Shown here: positions 1-6,368 of the stretch, in pieces
How the letters are laid out: each line of letters starts with the position of its first letter
Position numbering within the stretch: the stretch's first letter is position 1
Assembly: GCA_026225295.1 (NCBI GenBank)
Contig: JAMFSN010000339.1
Location: 1 to 39,670, forward strand
DNA length: 39,670 nt
Reading direction: 5' to 3'
From: Frankia alni
GTDB taxonomy: Bacteria; Actinomycetota; Actinomycetes; Frankiales; Frankiaceae
Translations under genes and position numbers: made by a program
Notes under the pieces: model-generated
Database searches by the model: none
What the model saw: only the letters and a program-made list of their open reading frames with translations
Told to the model about the DNA's origin: nothing

Positions 1-2433
1 CCGTCCGCGGCCCGGTTGCCGCAGTAGGGCGTCGACGAATTCAATCAGCCGGGGGTGGCCGCCGATGGTGGCGGCCAGGACCGCGCGGTCGGCGCGTTTG
101 AGGTTGCTCAGCGAGCCCAGGCGCAGCAGCAGCCGGCCCAGTTCGGCGGCGGTCAAGGATCCGACCGGCAGCGGGTGCAGATAGTCGGCCGCGCCGGGAA
201 CGGGGTAGCGGCAGGTCACCAGCACCGCCCCGACGGTGGCGGCCGCGCACAGATCGTCGAACGTTTCCGCGAAGCCGGGGTCGACGAACGCCTGCCCACC
301 CGGGGTGAGGTTCTGCTCGAAATCGTCGAACACCACCAGCAGCGGAAGCTGCCCGAGCAGGTCCCGCACGACACCGATCTTCGCGGAATCGGCAACCGTC
401 GGGTCAGACAACACCTCCCGGACCGGGCCGAACCCGGGCCGCTGGCCGAACGCCGCCGCGACCTGACCGATGAAAAGACCGGGGCTCCACGCCCCGACAT
501 GCACGGCGGTCAACCAGCCGTCGTCGGCCAGCCGGGCCAACAGGCGGCCCGCGATCGCCGTCTTGCCGATCCCCCCGATCCCGGTCAGCGCCACCCCGTT
601 CACCCGCCCGAACCGGGCGACGGCAGCCGGGGTGCGGCGCAGGACGGCCAGGGCGGTTCGCAGCTCTCGGCGCCGGCCGATCAGCTCCCCGACCGGCAGC
701 GCCCGCACGGAACCACCCGACGACGGGGTCGTCGACCGGACCAGCCGCTCGGCCGGCACGGACGGGTCGGTCAGCGGCGGGTCCCCACCGGCGCATAGCA
801 GCGTGGCCACCCCGTACTCGGGCCGCAGCTGCCCACTGGCCCGCAGCTGGATGATCCGCTCCGCGTCGAGCTGCCGGCGGGCATCGGCCAACGCCACCGC
901 CGGACAAACGGTCGGGTCGTCGGCCAACGTCCGGTAAAGCCGGCGGGCCAACCCGGTCGCATACCGGTCGGTGACCGGCGCCTGCATCGCCAGCACCCGG
1001 TCCGCGCCGTGCGCGATCAGCGACGCCGCCAGCCCCTCCGTCCCGGCCGCCGCGCCCGCACAGGACGACACCACGACCAGCGGCAGCGGACGGCGACCGG
1101 CTCGCAGCATGCCCGCCACCTCGGCCGTCGTGACCGACACCGGACGGCCGTCCTCGTCTTCCAACTCCACCGACTCCGGGGAGCCATGGGCCGACAGATG
1201 CAGCACGTGGTACTGGTCGTCGTGTAGCGCCTGCTCGATCTGAGCCGGGCTCGCCACCTCCAAAATCCGGACCTGCGCCCCGGTGCCAGCCGGGCCGGGC
1301 AGCGCGCCGACCGCGTCCAGCACCGCCTGCATTTCCGCCTCGACATCCAACGGTGGGCTCGCGGTCGCGGTCTCATCCGGCGCGGCCACGGCCGCCAGAA
1401 TCTTCAACGGGCCCGGCAACGGCCCCACCGTCGCCGGTTGCTCATTCAGTGGCAGTCGGCGGCGGATCTGCACGGCCGGCAGCACCGCCAGCACCCGCCC
1501 GTCGGGCAGCCGCAGCAGCTCATACGGCCAGCCCACCGCCACGCCGACCGGTTCGATGACCAGGTCCACCGTCGACCCGATCGGCGACCGGTCCGCCAAC
1601 TCCACGATCCGGGCCAGCGTCGCCTCGTCGAACAACGCGCCGGCCAGCCGCCGGCCGGCGTCGGCCAACCGCTCATCGGTCAACAGCGGCGGCCCGGACA
1701 GCGCCGCCCACACCTCTCCCAGCCCGGCCGGCACCGACGTCGTGCGCTCACCCAGCACCGTCCCGGCCAACTCGGTACGGGTCGTGACCTGCCGCCCCGC
1801 CACCGCGACCCGCACCACCACCTCGTGCCGCAACGCGACCCCGCCGGCCACCGGCCCGGCCTCGGTCTCGGTCGACAGCACCGGCCGGCGCGACCCCAGC
1901 ACCGGTACGACACCCAGCGGCGGCTCGATCTCCCACGGCTGGCCGGTCAGGACCCGCAGCAGCTGATCGATCCCGGCCGCCGTGATCTCCTCGACCCGGT
2001 AACTCGTCGCCGATGTCGGCTGCAGAAACACCGGAATGTCCGTGGCTGACATTCCGGGCAACACCACCGGCAGCACCCGCTCGAACGTGACCGCCCGGTT
2101 CTCGTACAGCGCCTCGCGGATCAGCGCCGCCTCGAACTGCACACCCCGACCCTCATCGGCCGCCGCCCGGCCCTCGGCCCGCCGCCTATAGGCCGGCGAC
2201 GCGACGACCAGAACGAAATCGGCCTCCCGGACCTGCTCGATCATCGACAGCGGCCAGTCCTGCCGCCGTTCCGCCGCCGGCCGGTCCAACCGGGCATCCA
2301 CCCCGCGCCGGCGCAGCAACACCCACAGATCCCGCACCGCCTCCGCGTGCTCCGGCGACTCGTGCGCATACGACACGAACACCCGCACCGCAGCAGCCGG
2401 GCGGACACCACCGGCACCATCAGGATCAGACAC
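1..2433 (-). CDS. SEFIR-CHAT-STAND NTPase protein (C-terminus outside window)
   Basis: The frame is open for 811 codons and leaves the window with no stop. Residues about 15-90 form a SEFIR/TIR-like domain (VRVFVSYAHESPEH near the start, then DFVLVVASPAY). Residues about 330-545 form a CHAT caspase-like protease domain with the dyad His416 (HLSAHG) and Cys458 (SSCAG). From about residue 570 there is an NB-ARC-like STAND NTPase: Walker A GIGGIGKT with Lys624, Walker B LLVVFDDFE with Asp703/Asp704, and the TCR motif at 740-742. The expected C-terminal sensor repeats would lie beyond base 1. I chose GTG 2433 because SEFIR proteins start just before this domain and GGGGG lies about six bases upstream; GTG 2439 or ATG 2505 are in-frame alternatives. 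By family knowledge this is a signal-activated effector of the bacterial NLR type; the trigger and substrate are unknown. Confidence 0.88.
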   Translation of the reverse strand, partial: MSDPDGAGGVRPAAAVRVFVSYAHESPEHAEAVRDLWVLLRRRGVDARLDRPAAERRQDWPLSMIEQVREADFVLVVASPAYRRRAEGRAAADEGRGVQFEAALIREALYENRAVTFERVLPVVLPGMSATDIPVFLQPTSATSYRVEEITAAGIDQLLRVLTGQPWEIEPPLGVVPVLGSRRPVLSTETEAGPVAGGVALRHEVVVRVAVAGRQVTTRTELAGTVLGERTTSVPAGLGEVWAALSGPPLLTDERLADAGRRLAGALFDEATLARIVELADRSPIGSTVDLVIEPVGVAVGWPYELLRLPDGRVLAVLPAVQIRRRLPLNEQPATVGPLPGPLKILAAVAAPDETATASPPLDVEAEMQAVLDAVGALPGPAGTGAQVRILEVASPAQIEQALHDDQYHVLHLSAHGSPESVELEDEDGRPVSVTTAEVAGMLRAGRRPLPLVVVSSCAGAAAGTEGLAASLIAHGADRVLAMQAPVTDRYATGLARRLYRTLADDPTVCPAVALADARRQLDAERIIQLRASGQLRPEYGVATLLCAGGDPPLTDPSVPAERLVRSTTPSSGGSVRALPVGELIGRRRELRTALAVLRRTPAAVARFGRVNGVALTGIGGIGKTAIAGRLLARLADDGWLTAVHVGAWSPGLFIGQVAAAFGQRPGFGPVREVLSDPTVADSAKIGVVRDLLGQLPLLVVFDDFEQNLTPGGQAFVDPGFAETFDDLCAAATVGAVLVTCRYPVPGAADYLHPLPVGSLTAAELGRLLLRLGSLSNLKRADRAVLAATIGGHPRLIEFVDALLRQPGRGR

Positions 2434-3028
2434 GGCCACCCCCGTACCAAAAGGCCAGACGCAGCGTAGCCACCCAGGCCGCCAGCGCGACCGGCAACCC
2501 CCCATGGCGAGCCCGACTTACAGAAACTCAGGAGACACGGCCGCCGCTAACGCCGGTCAGGCGGTCCCCAGCCGCGACGACTGACCGTCCACGACAGGCT
2601 TACGGTGCAGTTCTTTCACCGCCGCTCGGTCCACCAGCGCCTCACAACGTGCCGGGGCGCTGCCCCGAACCCCGGCCCTCTCTCCGGAGGAGCGGGGAAC
2701 GCCGCCCGTTCAGCGTCGGGGGGTGGAAGGTCGCTGATCTCCTCCGCCGGGCGGACACCCCGAAGGGCTACCCCGGAACCCCCCGACCCGGCAAGGACCA
2801 CGCAGCCACGCACGCCACCGGCCGCGACGGTGGTCCTTGCCGGCCCGGGAGAACCCGGAGTAGGGCAACGCCTGCCCGCCCGACGGAGGAGATCAGCTCA
2901 CCCCGACCCGTGGACAAAAACAGCGGGGTACCGAATCTCCGGCGACGGCGACCAGCCAGCAGTAGGAACGGCAACGGCCGGCGACCCCAGCGGGTTACCG
3001 GCCGTCCGCCGCACTCACATGACGCAGG
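2434..3028. other. Gene-free stretch upstream of the SEFIR-CHAT gene
   Basis: About 600 bases contain no frame with convincing coding character; the open frames on both strands are Arg/Pro-rich and resemble no family. It is the leader side of the SEFIR-CHAT gene and the trailer of the small gene at 3029-3313. Its main content is the long inverted repeat listed separately. The first 100 bases upstream of 2433 hold an in-frame ATG at 2505 but no clear promoter consensus. Confidence 0.6.
2733..2897. repeat. Long imperfect inverted repeat
   Basis: The outer arms match perfectly over 14 bases (2733-2746 with 2884-2897), and the inner arms over 14 bases (2788-2801 with 2830-2843, CCGGCAAGGACCAC). 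Between them the arms still resemble each other, for example CGGGCGG near 2748-2754 opposite CCGCCCG near 2876-2882, with a similar CCCGG-rich middle. The centre is near 2815 and the loop is 28 bases. Symmetry is offset by about one base between the blocks, as expected from a diverged palindrome. It could be two inverted copies of a small element, a MITE-like remnant, or the template of a structured RNA. Confidence 0.65.
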
Positions 3029-3313
3029 TCAGACGTCCCGCTCCGCATGGTGGTCATGCCACATCGCCGCATAGACGCAGGCGACCCCGAGCAGCCGCCA
3101 CCACTGCGCCGCCGCCGCATGCGGAGCGTTGTGATCGACACACAGCCGCAGCCCGCCCGGCAAGACCATCATCGGCCGCAGCGGCATCGCAAAGCTACGG
3201 GCCGGAGGTTCGATCACGTGCGCAGTCTCGGCCGGGTTCACCGTCAGCACCGCCGACAGACCCGACGGCCGACCAGCGGCCACCGCCGCTTCACGATCTG
3301 GGAACATGGTCAT
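3029..3313 (-). CDS. Small protein of unknown function (94 aa)
   Basis: I do not recognise the family. The start is supported by AGGAG nine bases before the ATG at 3313. The protein has no transmembrane segment or signal peptide. It has a His/Trp-rich C-terminal half (VDHNAPHAAAAQWW, then AAMWHDHHAERDV) and a central hydrophobic stretch MPLRPMMVLPGGLRLCVD. The residue mix is balanced and unlike the Arg/Pro-rich shadow frames opposite it. It lies on the same strand as the truncated DUF222/HNH gene (139 bases upstream) and the SEFIR-CHAT gene. Metal binding by the C-terminal histidines is only a guess. Confidence 0.55.
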   Translation of the reverse strand: MTMFPDREAAVAAGRPSGLSAVLTVNPAETAHVIEPPARSFAMPLRPMMVLPGGLRLCVDHNAPHAAAAQWWRLLGVACVYAAMWHDHHAERDV

Positions 3314-3358
3314 GGGTCGTGACTCCTGTCAGTGCAGGTTCGCGATCAAGGCCCCCGG

Positions 3359-3401
3359 CCGGTGCTGTAACACCGGTCGTGGGCCGCCCAACCAGGCGGC
3401 C
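3359..3401 (-). terminator. Two stem-loops after the truncated HNH gene
   Basis: GGCCGCC (3382-3388), six bases, GGCGGCC (3395-3401) make one strong hairpin. CCGGTG (3359-3364), six bases, CACCGG (3371-3376) make a second. They lie 50-95 bases past the stop of the DUF222/HNH gene and before the next gene on the same strand. There is no U-tract, as is common in high-GC actinobacteria. Confidence 0.4.
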
Positions 3402-3452
3402 GGACAAGGTCAATTCTACCGCGAAACCCCCAGCGAACAGGCCAGATCTGCT

Positions 3453-4772
3453 CTATCTGCGCAGGCCAGGACCTATGTCCCATGTTCGCGGTGTGGCGTT
3501 GTCGACGGCGGTGTCACCGTTCGCGGTCCAGGGGATCAGATGATGACATTCGGTCCAACTGGGCGGCCGATCACATCCCGGATACGTACACATCTGATCG
3601 CGGGCGGTGACCGCGGCGCGGATCGCGGGGGTCGCGGTGCGCTTCGCCCGGCCGACATCAAGCAGTTCGCTGTCGGGCCCGAACACGACCCGCCGCACCG
3701 ACGCGTCACACACCAACCGGTCAACCACCCCCACGGGCAGGGGAACACCGCCGTGGGTGGTGTAAGCCGGTCCCCCGTCCGCCATGACGGGTCGACCACC
3801 GGACCCACCCGGCCCGGACCCACCCGGCCGGCTGTCGGCCGTTCCGGGTCGCCAGCCGGTCGCGGCAAAGCTGTGGGGTCCACCGAACCCGAACGGCCCG
3901 TTGGCCCCGTGATACACCCCGGTCAAGGTGCTGAACGGCACCAGCACCGCGATATGCGGGCGGACCCCGCCGGTGTCCGGAAGCCGCCCGTCGTTCAACG
4001 TTTTCCGGCACAGCTCGATCAGCGCGTCACACCGCCGCCGGGCCGCCGGGCGCGGATCGCGCTGCCCGTCCGAGACCGGCCGGGGGCGGGCGAGGGGGTC
4101 CAGGGCGGCGGTGACGAGGGCGGCGCCTTCGGGGTCCAGGACGGCGTGCAGGGCGGTCATGCCGTCGTCCCGGTCCCGCATCGACAACGACCGCCGGCCC
4201 CGCTTACCGGCGTCGTCATCCCCATCATCGGGACACAACGTCAGGAGCAGTGCCCGGCCGACCTTCGCCAGATCGCCCGGATCCACCGTCCGGGCCACGT
4301 CGAGCAGTACCGTTTCGACCCGGCCCCGCATCTCCACGGTGGCCAGATGCCGGGGGATCCGCCCCACCACCGACACCACCACCTGAGCGTGATCCACCGA
4401 CATGGCGGCGGTGGTGAGGGCGTGGCCGGTCGCACGGAACGACCCGGCCACGGCGGCCGCCAACCGGACCCGGCCCTGCGCCTCCCGTGGCCGGATCTTC
4501 ACCCGGTCCCGGATCCACAACGCCGTACTCGCCGATCCGGCCCGACTCCCCACCCCCCGGCCGTCCAGCTCCCGCACCAGACCCAGCCCGAGCGCGTCCA
4601 GCCGGCGGGCCAACGCCTCCCGCAGCACCAACGCCTCCACGATCTGGTCATCGGTCAGACCGAACAACGCCGCCTCGCCATGTGCGTCCAACTCCGCATG
4701 GATGACGTCGAACGCGCGCAGGATTTCGGGGCGGTGAACGTCACCGTCGGCGATGCCCGGGTTCGAACTCAT
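3453..4772 (-). CDS. DUF222/13E12-family HNH endonuclease with truncated HNH motif
   Basis: Residues about 15-300 match the DUF222 (13E12 repeat) domain, including the ALHAVLDPEGAALVTAALDPLA region. The C-terminus starts an HNH domain: CTYPGCDRPPSWTECHHLIPWTANG followed by DTAVDN. Family members then continue with LCRxHHxxxH. Here the frame runs into ATPRTWDIGPGLRR and stops, so the last metal-binding and catalytic histidines are missing. I searched all three frames past 3453 and found no lost ending, so this is a real truncation or recombination junction rather than a simple frameshift. The start at ATG 4772 gives 439 aa, normal for the family minus the tail; a GTG at 4856 adds 28 atypical residues. 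A perfect LexA box covers this ATG. It is probably nuclease-dead. Confidence 0.82.
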   Translation of the reverse strand: MSSNPGIADGDVHRPEILRAFDVIHAELDAHGEAALFGLTDDQIVEALVLREALARRLDALGLGLVRELDGRGVGSRAGSASTALWIRDRVKIRPREAQGRVRLAAAVAGSFRATGHALTTAAMSVDHAQVVVSVVGRIPRHLATVEMRGRVETVLLDVARTVDPGDLAKVGRALLLTLCPDDGDDDAGKRGRRSLSMRDRDDGMTALHAVLDPEGAALVTAALDPLARPRPVSDGQRDPRPAARRRCDALIELCRKTLNDGRLPDTGGVRPHIAVLVPFSTLTGVYHGANGPFGFGGPHSFAATGWRPGTADSRPGGSGPGGSGGRPVMADGGPAYTTHGGVPLPVGVVDRLVCDASVRRVVFGPDSELLDVGRAKRTATPAIRAAVTARDQMCTYPGCDRPPSWTECHHLIPWTANGDTAVDNATPRTWDIGPGLRR

Positions 4773-4778
4773 GTTCGA
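4763..4778. promoter_or_regulatory. LexA (SOS) box at the DUF222/HNH start
   Basis: TCGAACTCATGTTCGA is a perfect TCGAAC-N4-GTTCGA, the mycobacterial/actinobacterial SOS box. It overlaps the ATG at 4770-4772. LexA control of 13E12-family genes is known in Mycobacterium tuberculosis, so the context agrees with the motif. Confidence 0.85.
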
Positions 4779-5165
4779 ACCGTACGCCGCTGGACCGCAC
4801 CTGTCGCGGCAATATTCGCCGACCCGGGACCAGGGAAAGACCCCAGGTAGAACCACTGCTGCCGACCGGCGCCCAGGTCACGATCCGCTGGCTGTCAGCC
4901 GCGTCCCGTGTCCGGCGGCACACCCCCACCGGCTTGAGGTGGATCCCATCCGGGACGCCCGGCGGGAGCGCCTTCGCTCGGGCCGTGCGCGGCCAGCCCG
5001 CCGACGCTGTCCGGAATCTCGGGTTCGGGGTCGGCGCGGGGGGTGACTGTCAGTCGACAGGTGGTCCCCGCGGCCATGGGGCGGCCGCCAAACCGACCCG
5101 GTGGCCGCGTGACGGCGCGGCCCGACGGCGGCCCGGTTGGCAATCGGCGCACCCGGATGGTTGAA

Positions 5166-5181
5166 TCGAACTCACGTTCGA
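5166..5181. promoter_or_regulatory. LexA (SOS) box before the DUF3072 remnant
   Basis: TCGAACTCACGTTCGA is a second perfect TCGAAC-N4-GTTCGA site. It lies 14 bases before the ATG at 5196, which has GGAG just upstream. It differs from the first box only in one of the four spacer bases. It would place the downstream reading frame under DNA-damage control. Confidence 0.82.
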
Positions 5182-5195
5182 TTGAGGGATGGAGC

Positions 5196-5291
5196 ATGGC
5201 GACGACCAGCGACGTTCGACAAAACCCCGAACGTCCGCCCGAACAGTGGGTGACCCGCGACGAGCCGCTGACCGGCCCGCAAGAGTCCTGG
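5196..5291 (+). pseudogene. DUF3072 N-terminal remnant
   Basis: The 32 codons carry the DUF3072 signature NPERPPEQWVTRDEPLTGPQ. Family members are about 60 aa and continue with a conserved SYLxTLxEEAGE helix. Here the homology stops after TGPQESW and the frame passes directly into nitrilase-like sequence. The start has GGAG one base before ATG 5196 and a LexA box at 5166-5181, so the original regulatory region is intact although the gene is not. Family recognition is from memory of the motif. Confidence 0.6.
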
Positions 5292-5534
5292 AGCGGACCG
5301 AACATCGCCACGCTGGCCATCGATGGAACCGGGGCGGTCGTCGCCTACCGCAAGATGTGGCCGGGTGCGGCCGAGGCGAAGCGGTTCGCCCCGGGCCCGG
5401 AGCCGGCCGTCCTCGACGTGAACGGTTGGCGGTTGGGGCTCGCTATCTGCAAAGACACCGACGTACGGCAGCACGCGGCTGACACCGCGGCCCTGGGGAT
5501 CGACGTCTACCTCGCCAGCACAGTGAACGAACCG
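5292..5534 (+). pseudogene. Carbon-nitrogen hydrolase (nitrilase family) internal fragment
   Basis: The frame continues with IDGTGAVVAYRKMWPG, then NGWRLGLAICKDTDVRQHAADTAALGIDVYLA. This is the middle of a nitrilase-superfamily amidohydrolase, with the Lys of YRKMW and the nucleophilic Cys of ICKDT (codon 5448-5450). The N-terminal third with the catalytic Glu and the whole C-terminal half are absent, so it cannot be an active enzyme. It is fused in frame to the DUF3072 start on one side and to unrecognised sequence (about 5535-5762) on the other. Confidence 0.72.
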
Positions 5535-5762
5535 CAGGAAAATGTACGACCCGACCCGAAGGTGCCCACTTGGATGCGAACGATCGTTCATTCACGGTCC
5601 TCTGTTAACTTTTCCCATTGTCGGAGGGGAAACCGGCAATGGTGCTGCGTCGGCAATGGTCCGGACGGGCCGACGCAGGATGCGTCGACCCGGCCGGCGT
5701 GGCCGAGCGGGCGCCCGACCCACTGGAGAGACCGCAGACCATGCGTACTCACGCACACAAAG

Positions 5763-6059
5763 GCCCGTTTCCAGTCCCTGGCCGCCTGTGCCGACAAGAT
5801 CCAGTCCTACCGCGACACCGGCGACCCCTTCTGTGCCGGTGGCCTGAACATCGCTGCTCACCTCGACTACACGACGAAGTACAACGCGGCAGCCGCGACG
5901 TTCGTCAAGGCCAGGTTGGCCGGTACGGCCGTCGTCGGATCCGCGAACCCGGCCGCAACGGAAGCGCCGGCCGGGACACCGACCAGCGCGGCGGCCGGCT
6001 CGCTCGGCTGCCTGGCGGGCGCTTCGTTGGTGGACGACCTCACATCACTGTTCGGATAG
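5763..6059 (+). pseudogene. Cutinase-family C-terminal fragment
   Basis: The sequence reads FQSLAACADKIQSY, GDPFCAGG, LNIAAHLDY, then AAAATFVKARL. This matches the end of cutinase/acetylxylan-esterase proteins, including the Asp of GDPxC and the His of NxxAHLxY. The serine nucleophile part is missing. An Ala/Thr-rich tail follows and ends LTSLFG. The stop codon (6057-6059) lies inside a tandem repeat. The frame has been open since 5196, which may be chance in such GC-rich DNA. Confidence 0.6.
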
Positions 6060-6082
6060 TCGCCACTGTTCGGATAGTCGCC
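6046..6082. repeat. 18-bp tandem duplication containing a stop codon
   Basis: CACTGTTCGGATAGTCGC occurs at 6046-6063 and again at 6064-6081. The first copy contains the TAG that ends the cutinase remnant. From 6083 to the MMPL start at 6369 I see no gene or clear signal. Confidence 0.9.
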
Positions 6083-6368
6083 GTTCGGCCGACAAGCCGG
6101 TCCGGCCGGCCTCGAAATCGGCTCCCTCGATCCGCTGCCAAAATGGATCATCAGAATCGTGCACCATCGTCACAGGATCTGTCGTCCACCGACACCTTAG
6201 GGCAGATCTCGGCCCGTCCCCGCTTCGGGATCTGACACCGGCCGCCGCTTCCGCTATCAATGGCGGTCCGTCCGATAAGGGCGAAATGCCATTGACGGCT
6301 ATGTCGATCGCACCGGTGTCCGCCGGCTGCGATCGACGACCGTCGACAATGACCGGGAGTGGTGCGCG

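Noticed and set aside
2605-3543. Open frame of about 310 codons on the plus strand
   Set aside because: Its Arg/Pro/Thr-rich product matches nothing; it crosses the long inverted repeat and the small gene at 3029-3313, which has a better ribosome-binding site.
3306-4850. Open frame of about 510 codons on the plus strand
   Set aside because: It is the complement of the DUF222/HNH gene, whose motifs and LexA box fix the coding strand.
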